NCBI RefSeq assembly: GCF_900626285.1
Contig: NZ_LR131147.1
Span: 91,750-155,749 of the forward strand
Source of the DNA: Intestinimonas massiliensis (ex Afouda et al. 2020)
Lineage (GTDB): Bacteria > Bacillota > Clostridia > Oscillospirales > Oscillospiraceae
Direction of reading: 5' to 3'
DNA: 64,000 bases
In this document: positions 47,987 through 57,068 of the stretch, piece after piece
How the letters are laid out: every line of letters starts with the position of its first letter
Position numbering within the stretch: the first letter of the stretch is position 1
The notes under the pieces: generated by a model
The model's input: the letters and a program-made list of their open reading frames with translations, nothing else
Databases searched by the model: none
What the model was told of the DNA's origin: nothing
Made by a program: the position numbers and the translations under genes

Positions 47987-48463
47987 TTACGCCAGGGCCG
48001 TATTGATGCGCGCTTCTACATCTTCATAGCTGGCGTTCTGCGATAAGACGATCTCAGAGATCAGGATCTGCTTGGCGGAGTGGAGCATTTTCCGCTCCCC
48101 GGTGGACAGACCCCGCTCTTCTTCCCGAAGCACCAGCCCCTTTACCACCCGGGCCACCTCCAGCAGGTCGCCGCTCTTCAAACGGAGCATATTCTCCCGG
48201 TAGCGCCGGTTCCAGTTGGGGGTCATATCCACCTCAATATTCGGTATGGCGGCGATGACCCGGTCGGCCTCCTCCTGCTTGACCACAGGACGTACACCGA
48301 TCTCCTCGCTGTGCTCCGTGGGGATCATGACCAGCATACCGCCCACAGGGAGCTTGAGAATATAATACTCCCGCACCACACCGTTGACCTTCTTCTGCAC
48401 AATGCTGTCTATCACACCAGCACCATGCATCGGGTGAACGATTTTGTCCCCTACCTGAAACAC
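47987..48463 (-). CDS. CarD-family transcription regulator
   Basis: A 158-aa protein whose N-terminal 60 residues form the RNA-polymerase-interacting domain (VGDKIVHPMHGAGVI), followed by a helical DNA-binding domain. CarD proteins bind the polymerase beta subunit and stabilise promoter open complexes. The start is GTG at 48463: GGGAGG is 7 nt upstream and the product begins MFQVGDK as in the family; upstream in-frame codons fall in the AT-rich leader. A consensus promoter lies at 48524-48552. Confidence 0.92.
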   Translation of the reverse strand: MFQVGDKIVHPMHGAGVIDSIVQKKVNGVVREYYILKLPVGGMLVMIPTEHSEEIGVRPVVKQEEADRVIAAIPNIEVDMTPNWNRRYRENMLRLKSGDLLEVARVVKGLVLREEERGLSTGERKMLHSAKQILISEIVLSQNASYEDVEARINTALA

Positions 48464-48523
48464 GATCCCACCTCCCGGACTTATCAACTCCAATTTGTAT
48501 ACATCAATTTCGCTTATAAATTT

Positions 48524-48552
48524 ATTATAGACACTTTTCAACCCTATTGCAA
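48524..48552 (-). promoter_or_regulatory. carD promoter
   Basis: Minus strand: TTGCAA (48552-48547), 17-bp spacer, TATAAT (48529-48524), in an unusually AT-rich stretch. Confidence 0.78.
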
Positions 48553-48583
48553 GTAAATTTCTGTTTTGCTCTTGTAAAAACGC

Positions 48584-48619
48584 AAAAAACCGCACCGTTT
48601 CCAGCGGGAAACGGTGCGG
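48584..48619 (-). terminator. ispH-S1 terminator
   Basis: A perfect 13-bp stem (48590-48602 with 48607-48619) followed by TTTTTT on the minus strand, 20 nt after the stop codon. Confidence 0.92.
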
Positions 48620-48638
48620 CTTGAGATCTCAGAGGCGA

Positions 48639-50582
48639 TTACTCCTCGTTGTCACCCTCAGCGGGCTCCTGACCCTCCAGCAGAGCACGGATGGACAGGG
48701 AGACCTTCTTCTTGTCGTAGTCGATGTCGATGATCTTCACATCCACCATCTGGCCCTCGCTGAGCACATCGCCGGGCTTGTCGATGCGGTGATCAGCGAT
48801 CTGGGAGATGTGGATCAGGCCGTCCACACCGGGCACGATCTCGGCAAAGGCGCCGAAGGTCATCAGCTTGACCACGCGGACATTGGCCACGTCGCCCACC
48901 TGATACTTGCCGGTGAACACCTCCCAGGGGTTCTGGGAGCGATCCTTCATGCCCAGGGAGATCTTCTTCTTCTCCTTGTCAAAGGAAATCACATACACAT
49001 CAACGGTGTCGCCCACGGAGACGACCTCGGAGGGGTGCTTGATGCGGGACCAGGACAGCTCGGAGATGTGGACCATGCCGTCCACGCCGCCGATGTCCAC
49101 GAAAGCGCCGTAAGAGGTCAGGCTCTTCACAACGCCAGTGTAGTGCTTGCCCTCTTCGATGTTGGCCCACACCTCGGCGGCCTTGGCGGCGCGCTCCTCA
49201 GCCTCAACAGCACGGATGGAGCCAACCACGCGCTTGCGGGCACGGTTGACCTCGGTGATGCGCAGGCGCACCTTCTGCTTGACCAGCTGGCTCATGGGAG
49301 TATCCCGGGGCAGACCGGTCTGAGAGGCGGGCACGAACACGCGCACGCCCTTGATGGAGACAACGACGCCGCCCTTGTTTTCCTCGGTGACCACGCCCTC
49401 GACGGTGGTGTGATCCTCCTTGGCCTGCTCGATGTCTTCCCAGCTCTTCACGGTGTCAAGGCGCTTCTTGGAAAGGGTGACAACACCCTCCTGGTCGTTC
49501 ACGCGCATGACGTAAGTCTCGATCTCATCGCCCACTTTTACCAGATCCTCGACCTTAACCGTAGGGTCGTCGGTCAGCTCGGACACCGGTATGTAGCCGG
49601 CGTGCTTGGTCCCAAGATCCACGTAGATCTCAGTAGGCGTAATCCCAGTGACAACGCCAGTAACCTTCTCCCCTGTATTTAAAGTCTTGATCGATTTCTC
49701 CAGCATTTCAGCGAAGGATTCCTCGATCTCAATGTTTTCGTCGCTCATTTTGTCATAGACCTCCTTTATAATCCACTCAGGCGTGGACGCGCCCGCAGTG
49801 ATTCCAATAGAAGCCTTCCGACGCAGGGTGGAAGGTTCCAGCTCTGCCGCCCGTTCGATCCAAACGACCTTGGGACAGAGCGCCGCGCACAGTTCCGCCA
49901 GCCGTTTGGTGTTGGAGCTCTCCCTCCCTCCGATGACGACCATAGCATCGGAATGAGCGGCCAGCGCCTGGGCCTCGGACTGCCGTTTATACGTAGCATT
50001 ACATATTGTATCAAAAATTTTTAAGTTTGTACACTCTTTTTTTGCTTTTTCTACGCACTTGTCCCAAATTGCCCGGGTAGAGGTGGTTTGGGACACCATG
50101 GTAACCGGCAAATCCCGGCGTTCCATTTCCTGTTCTATCCAGCTGGAGAGCGCAGTCACCCCGTCAAACACCAGCGGATGGGCACACCATCCGGCAATGG
50201 CCTCCACCTCTGGGTGAGTGGGGGTACCGATAATGATTACCTGTCGGCCGTCCGCCTCCGCCTGGGAGACAATCTGATGGATCCGAGACACATTGGGACA
50301 GGTAGCGTCGATCAGCGGGCAGCCACGCTCCGCCAGCAGGTCGTAGGCGGCCTTTCCCTCCCCGTGGGAACGGATGATCACCGTCGTGCCTGGCTGGGCC
50401 TCCTCCGGGGTCTGGATCATCCCAACGCCTCTGGCCTTCAGGTAGTCGATCACGCTGCTGTTGTGGATGATGGGTCCCAGCATTACGCAGGCTTTTCCCT
50501 CTTCTGACGCCTGCTCCGCCAGATGGACCGCCCGGCGGACCCCATAGCAGAATCCGGCGGATTTGGCCAGCTCCAGCTTCAT
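48639..50582 (-). CDS. ispH: IspH - ribosomal protein S1 fusion
   Basis: A 647-aa two-part protein. Residues 1-279 are 4-hydroxy-3-methylbut-2-enyl diphosphate reductase, the last MEP-pathway enzyme, with the three [4Fe-4S] ligands Cys12, Cys95 and Cys194. After a short acidic linker, residues about 302-630 hold four S1 RNA-binding repeats like ribosomal protein S1. This fusion is known in Clostridia, so it is characteristic rather than new. No break or internal start with a strong ribosome site is obvious between the halves. It overlaps plsC by 4 nt. Confidence 0.95.
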   Translation of the reverse strand: MKLELAKSAGFCYGVRRAVHLAEQASEEGKACVMLGPIIHNSSVIDYLKARGVGMIQTPEEAQPGTTVIIRSHGEGKAAYDLLAERGCPLIDATCPNVSRIHQIVSQAEADGRQVIIIGTPTHPEVEAIAGWCAHPLVFDGVTALSSWIEQEMERRDLPVTMVSQTTSTRAIWDKCVEKAKKECTNLKIFDTICNATYKRQSEAQALAAHSDAMVVIGGRESSNTKRLAELCAALCPKVVWIERAAELEPSTLRRKASIGITAGASTPEWIIKEVYDKMSDENIEIEESFAEMLEKSIKTLNTGEKVTGVVTGITPTEIYVDLGTKHAGYIPVSELTDDPTVKVEDLVKVGDEIETYVMRVNDQEGVVTLSKKRLDTVKSWEDIEQAKEDHTTVEGVVTEENKGGVVVSIKGVRVFVPASQTGLPRDTPMSQLVKQKVRLRITEVNRARKRVVGSIRAVEAEERAAKAAEVWANIEEGKHYTGVVKSLTSYGAFVDIGGVDGMVHISELSWSRIKHPSEVVSVGDTVDVYVISFDKEKKKISLGMKDRSQNPWEVFTGKYQVGDVANVRVVKLMTFGAFAEIVPGVDGLIHISQIADHRIDKPGDVLSEGQMVDVKIIDIDYDKKKVSLSIRALLEGQEPAEGDNEE

Positions 50583-51175
50583 CGCCCGGCCTGAGGCTGC
50601 AAGGCCTCGATCCGGGCCATAACCTCATCGGCGATGGCGCGGTACTCCTCCGGAGTGGCCCGTTTGCCGGCTATTACCGGGCGATAGGGCTCACCGATGA
50701 CAACCTGATTCCAGTGAAACCAGCGCTTCTCCGCCGGCATGTAGATGGGCACAATGGGTACGCCGGTGCGTACCGCCAGCATGGCGGCCCCTGTCTTGGC
50801 GTCGCCGAAATCCCCGTCCTGGTGGCGGGTGCCCTCAGGGAACATCAGCAGCAGCTCGCCGTTTTTCAGATACTTCATGGCCGTCTTGATGGCGCCGATA
50901 TCCGCCTGCCCCCGCTTGACACCGAAAATGCCGCCGTGCTTCAGAATCCAGCCGATGATGGGCCAGTGCATGACCTCTTCCTTGGCCATCACGTGGATCT
51001 GATGCTTCAGGCCCAGGGCATAGGCCACAAACAGCGGGTCGCTCATCCGGGTGTGGTTGGCGCACAGCAGGGCGCCTCCCTCCGGAAAGTTCTTTTTGTT
51101 GATGCACTTGGTAGGCTTACAGATCCGGAATACCGGCCAGAGGACCAGGTACGCCAGGAAGTAAATGATATTCAT
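50579..51175 (-). CDS. plsC: 1-acyl-sn-glycerol-3-phosphate acyltransferase
   Basis: Makes phosphatidic acid at the membrane. The 198-aa protein has a hydrophobic N-terminus, the catalytic HX4D motif in NHTRMSDP near residue 41, and the substrate motif FPEGTRHQDG near 113. It overlaps cmk by 4 nt and ispH by 4 nt, in the order cmk-plsC-ispH. Confidence 0.93.
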   Translation of the reverse strand: MNIIYFLAYLVLWPVFRICKPTKCINKKNFPEGGALLCANHTRMSDPLFVAYALGLKHQIHVMAKEEVMHWPIIGWILKHGGIFGVKRGQADIGAIKTAMKYLKNGELLLMFPEGTRHQDGDFGDAKTGAAMLAVRTGVPIVPIYMPAEKRWFHWNQVVIGEPYRPVIAGKRATPEEYRAIADEVMARIEALQPQAGR

Positions 51176-51852
51176 GCCTGCAATCGCTCCTTTGCGATCT
51201 GTATCAGGAGCGCCAAGCTCTGCTCCAGATCCATATGTGTGGTATCGGCCAACACCGCATCCTCCGCCTGGCGCAGCGGAGCCGCGGCCCGGTGCGTATC
51301 CTTGTCGTCCCGCTCCTTTACGTCGTGGAGCACAGTCTCAAAGGGGGTATCCTGTCCCCGTTCCTTCAGCTCCAGCCAGCGGCGGCGGGCCCGGGCCTCA
51401 GGCGCGGCGGTGAGGAAGATCTTCACATCCGCATCAGGCAGCACCACGGTGCCGATGTCCCGGCCGTCCATGACCACATCGTGCGTCTCAGCCAGATTGC
51501 GCTGCTGAGCCAGCAAAAAGGCCCGGACCTCCGGGATGGCGGAGACGCCGGAGGCATAGGCAGAGATCTCGTGCCGCCGGATCTCCCCTGTTACGTCCTC
51601 TCCGTTGAGGTACATATGCTGCAGACCGTCTTCTCCATAGGCCAGATGGATCCGGATCTCCTTCAGCAGCGGGATCACCGCCGCCGGATCCGCCGGATCA
51701 ACGCCGGCGCGAAAAGCCTGAAGCCCCACCGTGCGGTAGATTGCCCCCGTATCCACATATAAATAACCCAATTTCTCCGCCAGGCGCTTGGCCAGGGTGG
51801 ACTTTCCCGCCCCGGACGGCCCGTCGATGGCAATGCTCCTGTGCTGCTTCAT
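51172..51852 (-). CDS. cmk: Cytidylate kinase
   Basis: Phosphorylates CMP and dCMP. The 226-aa P-loop kinase starts IAIDGPSGAGKSTLAKRLAEKLGYLYVDTGA split by normal family spacing and contains the DGRDIGTVVLPDA CMP-binding segment. It overlaps the flavoprotein gene upstream by 4 nt. Confidence 0.95.
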   Translation of the reverse strand: MKQHRSIAIDGPSGAGKSTLAKRLAEKLGYLYVDTGAIYRTVGLQAFRAGVDPADPAAVIPLLKEIRIHLAYGEDGLQHMYLNGEDVTGEIRRHEISAYASGVSAIPEVRAFLLAQQRNLAETHDVVMDGRDIGTVVLPDADVKIFLTAAPEARARRRWLELKERGQDTPFETVLHDVKERDDKDTHRAAAPLRQAEDAVLADTTHMDLEQSLALLIQIAKERLQA

Positions 51853-53108
51853 GACAGCTCCACTCCTTCTTCTCCCAGCACCCGCTCCGCCGCGCCCTGG
51901 CCTGCCGCCCGGCCGGTGGACCAGGCGATCTGCAGATTAAAGCCACCGGTATAGGCGTCCACATCCAGTACCTCACCGGCAAAAAAGACACCCTGCGCCT
52001 TCTTGGATTCCATGGTGGTGGGATTGATCTCCGAGACCTTGACGCCTCCGGATGTGACAATGGCCTCCTCCACCGGCCGGGGACCGGCTATGTCGATGCG
52101 GATACACTTCAGCGTCTCCAGCAGCTTGCGCCGCTGAGCGCGTGTAATGGAATTTGCCTTTTCATCCCCTGGGATGCCGGTCAGCTCCAGCAGAACGGGC
52201 ACCATCAGCCGGGGGACCAATCCCTCCAGCACATGCTGGAAATTCCGATTGGTATTCTCCTCCAGGTCCCGCAGCAGGCGCTTATCCAGCTTCTCCTCAT
52301 CCAGCGCCGGCTTCAGGTCCAACTGGATGTAATAATGCTCCTTCTCATAGTCCCGCATATGGGCGGAGGCCGTAAGGACCAAGGGCCCGGACAGGCCGAA
52401 GTGGGTAAACAGCATCTCTCCCTGCTCGGCAAAAACGGTCTTTTTCTTCTCCGTCCTCACCCGGATTGCCACATTTTTCAGGCTCAGGCCCTGCATCCGG
52501 GCGCAAAAAGGCTGTTTCGCCACCAGAGGCACCAGAGATCCCTTGGGGGGCAGCACCGTATGCCCAAGCTCCCGGGCCAGGGCATATCCGTCGCCTGTGG
52601 AGCCGGTCAGCGGATAGGATACGCCGCCAGTGGCAATCACCACCGCCCGGCAGGGATAAAAGCCGTGCTCCCCTTCCACTCCTTTCAGGGTCTCCCCGTC
52701 TCTGCGGAGCGCCTTGGCCCGGTCCTGCACGATGGACACCCGGGCCCGGCGAAGAGCCAGCAGCAGCGCGTCGATGATGTCCGCCGCATGATCGGACTGG
52801 GGGAACACCCGGTTTCCCCGTTCAGTTTTCAGGGGCACGCCCCGACTCTCAAAAAACTGTTTCACCTGCTCCGGTGGGAACCGGGTCACCGCGCTGGTGA
52901 GAAAGCGGCTGTTATGGGGCACATTCTGCAATACCTCCTGCACGGAGCAGTCGTTGGTCACATTGCAGCGGCCCTTTCCGGTAATGTACAGCTTTCGGCC
53001 CAGCTTGGGATTGCGCTCCAGAAGGGTCACAGACGCCCCTCTCTCCGCGGCGGCCAGCGCCGCCATACATCCGGCAGCGCCCCCTCCGATCACAATCACA
53101 TCATTCAA
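51849..53108 (-). CDS. HI0933/BaiN-family flavoprotein
   Basis: A 419-aa FAD-dependent protein with an N-terminal dinucleotide fold (IVIGGGAAGCMAALAAA), KGRCNVTN near residue 50, and C-terminal TSGGVKVSEINP and GEVLDVDAYTGGFNLQ signatures of the HI0933 family (annotated variously as aminoacetone oxidase or BaiN). The true substrate is unknown here. It is linked by 4-nt overlaps to the RpiR-type gene and cmk. Confidence 0.85.
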   Translation of the reverse strand: MNDVIVIGGGAAGCMAALAAAERGASVTLLERNPKLGRKLYITGKGRCNVTNDCSVQEVLQNVPHNSRFLTSAVTRFPPEQVKQFFESRGVPLKTERGNRVFPQSDHAADIIDALLLALRRARVSIVQDRAKALRRDGETLKGVEGEHGFYPCRAVVIATGGVSYPLTGSTGDGYALARELGHTVLPPKGSLVPLVAKQPFCARMQGLSLKNVAIRVRTEKKKTVFAEQGEMLFTHFGLSGPLVLTASAHMRDYEKEHYYIQLDLKPALDEEKLDKRLLRDLEENTNRNFQHVLEGLVPRLMVPVLLELTGIPGDEKANSITRAQRRKLLETLKCIRIDIAGPRPVEEAIVTSGGVKVSEINPTTMESKKAQGVFFAGEVLDVDAYTGGFNLQIAWSTGRAAGQGAAERVLGEEGVELS

Positions 53109-53974
53109 TGACCTGTTTCCACCTTTTCATACACGTCGTATTCATCCCAGATCTGCTCCAGGGTGGCGAAAGTCTTGGACAGATCCTCGTTCTTTTTCCG
53201 GCCGATGGAGACGATCAGGGCGTTGATCAGGCTGAGAGGAGCCACCAGGGAATCCACAAAGGAGGCCATGTCGCTCTTGGCCAGCAGCCGATGGGTGGAG
53301 TACTGCACCAGGGGCGAAGTCTCACTATCGGTCAGGGCAATGGCGGTAGCGCCCCGGTCGTGGGCAAACTGCATGGCCGAAACGGTGCGGCGGGAGTAGC
53401 GGGGGAAGCTGATGCCGATAATCACATCCCCCGGCCCAATGCGCAGCAGCTGCTCAAACACCTCGCTGATAGAGGTGGTGTGGACGATGGTGACGTGCTC
53501 AAAGATCAGATTGAAGTAGAAGCCCAAAAAGCTGGCCAGGGCGGCGGCAGAGCGGACGCCCAGGATGTAAATATGTTTGGCGTTGACGATGGCGTCCACC
53601 GCATGGCTGAACTCCGCCCGGTCCGTCTCCTCCATGGTCATATGGATCTTTTCGATGTCCGACTGCATCACCATGGACAGGATATCGTGGTCCCCGATCC
53701 GGTCGTTGGACACCTCGATCCGCTGGATCGAGGTGAGCTTGCTGCGGATCATCTCCTGCAGCGCCTTCTGCATGGCGGGATATCCGTCATAACCCAGCTC
53801 GGCGGCAAAGCGGACCACGGTGGATTCACTGACCTTCACCGTCTTACCCAATTTACTGGCCGTCATAAAAGCGGCCTTGTCGTAGGATTCCAGAATAAAA
53901 TTGGCGATCAGCTTCTGTCCTTTGGAGAAAGACCCCATATTGCTCTGAATCACCGACAAAATATCCTTGGACAT
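53105..53974 (-). CDS. RpiR/MurR-family transcriptional regulator
   Basis: A 289-aa regulator with an N-terminal helix-turn-helix (about 1-77; TASKLGKTVKVSESTVVRFAAELG) and a C-terminal SIS sugar-phosphate-binding domain (about 120-250; ILGVRSAAALASFL and ISFPRYSRRTV). Such proteins respond to phosphosugars. The neighbouring genes give no clear sugar pathway. The ATG at 53974 follows GGGAGG; a promoter lies at 54062-54090. Confidence 0.9.
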   Translation of the reverse strand: MSKDILSVIQSNMGSFSKGQKLIANFILESYDKAAFMTASKLGKTVKVSESTVVRFAAELGYDGYPAMQKALQEMIRSKLTSIQRIEVSNDRIGDHDILSMVMQSDIEKIHMTMEETDRAEFSHAVDAIVNAKHIYILGVRSAAALASFLGFYFNLIFEHVTIVHTTSISEVFEQLLRIGPGDVIIGISFPRYSRRTVSAMQFAHDRGATAIALTDSETSPLVQYSTHRLLAKSDMASFVDSLVAPLSLINALIVSIGRKKNEDLSKTFATLEQIWDEYDVYEKVETGH

Positions 53975-54061
53975 GATACAACCTCCCGGGCCCTGTTCCA
54001 TTTATCCGGCGGGCTACTTTCAAAACGCATCCCCATGGATACAAAAATTTCAGCACGTATT

Positions 54062-54090
54062 ATGATACCGGGAATCCCGCAGAAAAGCAA
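54062..54090 (-). promoter_or_regulatory. Promoter of RpiR-type gene
   Basis: Minus strand: TTGCTT (54090-54085), 17-bp spacer, TATCAT (54067-54062). It starts the rpiR-flavoprotein-cmk-plsC-ispH run. Confidence 0.65.
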
Positions 54091-54125
54091 TCCTTTTTTG
54101 CAAGTAGGCCTATTTTTCCTGCAAA

Positions 54126-54839
54126 TCAAACACTGCTTTTTGTATGACCTTCCAGCAGCTGGGAAAGTTCATCCTCTGTCAGATGCCGCCAGCAGCCCAC
54201 CTTCAGATTGCCCAGCGTCAGGCTGCCCTCTCTCACCCGGCGCAGCCGCCGTACTTTCAGTCCGGCTGCCGCGCACATCCGCCGCACCTGCCGGTTGCGC
54301 CCCTCGTGGATGGTGACTGAGAGCTGTCCCGGACCCAATACCTCCACTCTGGCGGGATGGAGCGGCACGCCATCCAGGGAGAGTGGCCCGCGGAGAACGG
54401 GCAGGGCAGCCGCCACATCGCCCTCCACCCAAACGTGGTACTCCTTCTGCACCTCATGGCTGGGATGCAGCAGGTTTTGCGTCAGGGCGCCGTCGTCCGT
54501 CAGAATCAGCAGGCCCTCGGAATCCAGATCCAGCCGCCCCACCGGCCACACCCGGGCGCCGCAGCCCTCCACCAGCTGGGCCACTGTCCTGCGCCCCTTC
54601 TCGTCGGAGAGGGTGGTCACATATCCTCTGGGCTTATTCAGCATCACATAAGTACGCCGGTCCAAAGACGGCAGCGGTCTGCCGTCCACCCGGATCTCGT
54701 CCCGTTCCGGGTCGGCCCGGTCCCCTATTTTGGCGGGATGGCCATTGACCGTGACGCGCCCCGCTTCCAAGTAGGCCTCCGCAGCCCGCCGGGAGGCCAC
54801 ACCCCGGGCGGACAGGATCTTCTGCAGCCGTTCTTCCAT
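54126..54839 (-). CDS. rluB: Ribosomal large-subunit pseudouridine synthase, RluB/RsuA type
   Basis: A 237-aa enzyme with an S4 RNA-binding domain (1-60; LQKILSARGVASRRAAEAYL) and the catalytic domain holding GRLDLDSEGLL with the essential Asp near residue 103, and EGRNRQVRRM near 180. It probably modifies 23S U2605, the RluB target. It follows the scpAB-dacF series and is often next to scpB in Firmicutes. Confidence 0.92.
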   Translation of the reverse strand: MEERLQKILSARGVASRRAAEAYLEAGRVTVNGHPAKIGDRADPERDEIRVDGRPLPSLDRRTYVMLNKPRGYVTTLSDEKGRRTVAQLVEGCGARVWPVGRLDLDSEGLLILTDDGALTQNLLHPSHEVQKEYHVWVEGDVAAALPVLRGPLSLDGVPLHPARVEVLGPGQLSVTIHEGRNRQVRRMCAAAGLKVRRLRRVREGSLTLGNLKVGCWRHLTEDELSQLLEGHTKSSV

Positions 54840-54857
54840 CTTCTTCCTCTCCCGCAG

Positions 54858-54889
54858 AAAGGTCTGCCGCGCTGAAGCGGCAGACCTTT
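54858..54889 (-). terminator. Hairpin after the carboxypeptidase gene
   Basis: A perfect 13-bp stem (54858-54870 with 54877-54889, six-base loop). The tail is U-poor on the minus strand, so termination may be partial and rluB may be read through. Confidence 0.65.
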
Positions 54890-54911
54890 GCTACTTTATT
54901 TCATGATACGT

Positions 54912-56006
54912 TTACGTGTACGTGCCGAATCCAAAGAACCGGCTCAGCCAGCCCTCCGGTGCCCGGTCATCCGCCGCTCCGGTCTGGTAGTACAGCGGTA
55001 CCCGCAGCACGGTTTCCTCCGCCAGCCGGAACACCAGCTCTCCGGCAATCTCACCGGCGGTGATTGGGACCTCAACCTGCTCAGGCAGGGACACCTCCAT
55101 GGACAACCTCTCCCCTTCCGCCAGCGGATAGCAGATATCTGCGCCGGTTCCGGCGGAGACAAACCGCGTCAGGCTGCCTCCGCAGGGGATCAGCCAGCTT
55201 TGCGCCCCTGACACCGCCAGGGTCCTGGGGTAGTTGGAAAAGCCGTAATCAAACAGGGCGGCGTGATCCGCCCAGTCGTTGGGGTCGTTCAGGGTCACAG
55301 CGATGAGCTCCTGACCGTCCCGCCGGGCGCTGGACACCAGAGTGCGGCCCGCCTCATCGGTGTAGCCGGTCTTCAGCCCGGTGCAGCCCTCATACCGCCA
55401 CAGCAGTTTGTTGTGGTTGGCCAGATAGCGCCCGGCAATGGTGATGGTCCTGGTGCCTGCGATCCGGCGCAGGGTTTCCTGCTCCAGCACCGCCCGGGCC
55501 AGCAGCGCCATATCCCGGGCGGTGGAGTAGTGCTCCGGATCGTCCAGGCCGTTGGGGTTGGCAAAATGGGTGTTGGTCATACCCAGCCGGGCCGCTGTCT
55601 CATTCATCCTGGCGACAAAGGCCTCCACGGTCTCACAGCAGCTGCCCGCGATGGCCAGGGCCGCGTCGTTGCCGGAAGAGAGCAGCAAGCCGTACAGCAG
55701 GGCCTCCATGGTCAGCTTCTCCCCCGGTTTGAGATACATGGAGGAGCCCTCCGCGCCGGTCCACTCCTGCCGTACCGTCACTTCGGCAGACAGGTCCGGG
55801 CACAGTTCCACCGCCACCAAAGCCGTCATCAGCTTGGTGATGCTGGCGATGGGGCGTTTTTCATCCGCGTTTTGCGCATAGAGCACCCGCCCGCTCTCCA
55901 CATCCATCAGGATGGCGGCGGAGGCAGAGGTGCTTACCGCCTTTGCGCCCAGGGCGGGAGCGGTCAATAGGCTCAGGGTCAGAAAAAGGGCGATCACACG
56001 CCTCAA
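54912..56006 (-). CDS. D-alanyl-D-alanine carboxypeptidase (S11, DacF/DacA type)
   Basis: A 364-aa exported penicillin-binding protein. A signal peptide (about 1-21) precedes the transpeptidase-fold motifs SITKLM (SxxK, Ser near 55), SGN and KTGYT, then a C-terminal beta-domain. It trims the stem peptide of peptidoglycan. No C-terminal amphipathic anchor is evident. Its position after ytfJ and before rluB resembles sporulation-associated dacF/dacB settings, but housekeeping DacA is equally possible. Confidence 0.88.
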   Translation of the reverse strand: MRRVIALFLTLSLLTAPALGAKAVSTSASAAILMDVESGRVLYAQNADEKRPIASITKLMTALVAVELCPDLSAEVTVRQEWTGAEGSSMYLKPGEKLTMEALLYGLLLSSGNDAALAIAGSCCETVEAFVARMNETAARLGMTNTHFANPNGLDDPEHYSTARDMALLARAVLEQETLRRIAGTRTITIAGRYLANHNKLLWRYEGCTGLKTGYTDEAGRTLVSSARRDGQELIAVTLNDPNDWADHAALFDYGFSNYPRTLAVSGAQSWLIPCGGSLTRFVSAGTGADICYPLAEGERLSMEVSLPEQVEVPITAGEIAGELVFRLAEETVLRVPLYYQTGAADDRAPEGWLSRFFGFGTYT

Positions 56007-56043
56007 GCAGCATCACCTCACGTTGATGCTGCTAGTATGGCCC

Positions 56044-56457
56044 TTAAAAAGCGGTGTTATCCCCCGCCTTTTTCTCCTGCTGCTTCTCTACAAAATCCGT
56101 CACCTTGTCAATGACCTCAGGCACCATCTCCACCACACGGTCCACCGTGTTGCAGGGGGGCGCCGCCACAGGCATCAGCTTTACCGTGTCGCCCTTGATG
56201 ATGAGGAAGGCCACCGGAGACAGGTTCATACCCGCGCCGCTGCCGCCGCCGAAGGAGTTGTCGCTCTCCGGCTTCTGGTTTTTGGACACAAAGTCGCTGC
56301 CGCCGGAGGCAAAGCCCACCGTCAGCTTGGAAATGGGAATGATGGTGATCTCCCCGGCCTTAATGGGCTGCCCGATGATGGTGTTCACGTCCGCGATCTC
56401 CCGGATCTTCTGCATGGTGGTGGTCATCAGATCGCCGATAGGATGTTGCTTTTCCAT
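56044..56457 (-). CDS. ytfJ: GerW-family sporulation protein YtfJ
   Basis: A 137-aa protein of the YtfJ/GerW family (IGQPIKAGEITIIPISKLTVGFASGGSD split across 35-65, then a glycine-rich GGGSGAGM segment). GerW is a spore inner protein needed for germination in Bacillus. The ATG at 56457 is placed by AAAGAGGCGG; a TTG two codons upstream is possible. It follows the DUF2953 gene directly, the usual DUF2953-ytfJ pair. Confidence 0.88.
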   Translation of the reverse strand: MEKQHPIGDLMTTTMQKIREIADVNTIIGQPIKAGEITIIPISKLTVGFASGGSDFVSKNQKPESDNSFGGGSGAGMNLSPVAFLIIKGDTVKLMPVAAPPCNTVDRVVEMVPEVIDKVTDFVEKQQEKKAGDNTAF

Positions 56458-56459
56458 AT

Positions 56460-57068
56460 TCAAACCGCCTCTTTCTGTACTGTATCTGCCTGTTTTTTCT
56501 TTTTCTCCGTTCCAAGGACCTGGGGCAGTCTGGGCGCCAGCCAGAGGGCCAGCGACAGGGCCTGTCCGATGGTAAGGGTAGCCGCTGCGTCCAGACTGGC
56601 GGTAGGCCGGTTGGCTTCAAAGTCCACCCGGGTACGGATCCGCCTGTCCTTCACATTGAAATTCTGCTCCACCAGCGGCCAAATCATACCTACCGCCGCA
56701 TTGACTCCGCCGAAGGCCAGAGCAGCGCTGGCGGGATCAGACGCTGCGGCGGTCACATCCAGATAGATGCGGTCCAGGCGAACCTTCCGCTTCAGCCTGC
56801 CCGCCCCTTCCGCCACCAGGGGCAGCACACGGCGAACTTGTCCCAGCATATCGCCTTTGTGCCGCTCTGCCGGAGCGGCTTCTTTTTTTCCTTTTTTCTT
56901 CTTTTTCTTGTTTGCCTTCTTCCTGGGCAGCAGGGTCACCCGGACCGGCCCCAGCTTCAGCCGGAGCGTCAGCCCTGACGGCACATAGAGCACCTGGACA
57001 CCCACCCGGATCAGACTGATGAGCGCCAGCACCGCCGCGATCAGCGCCAGGATAAGCAGCACCTTCAT
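56460..57068 (-). CDS. DUF2953-family membrane-anchored protein
   Basis: A 202-aa protein with an N-terminal membrane helix (about 1-28), a lysine-rich run around 49-66 and a soluble domain. It matches DUF2953 proteins commonly encoded between scpB and ytfJ in spore formers. Function unknown; a sporulation link is inferred from context. Confidence 0.75.
   Translation of the reverse strand: MKVLLILALIAAVLALISLIRVGVQVLYVPSGLTLRLKLGPVRVTLLPRKKANKKKKKKGKKEAAPAERHKGDMLGQVRRVLPLVAEGAGRLKRKVRLDRIYLDVTAAASDPASAALAFGGVNAAVGMIWPLVEQNFNVKDRRIRTRVDFEANRPTASLDAAATLTIGQALSLALWLAPRLPQVLGTEKKKKQADTVQKEAV

Noticed and set aside
48639..50582. IspH-S1 as a new fusion
   Set aside because: This bifunctional arrangement is already known in Clostridia.
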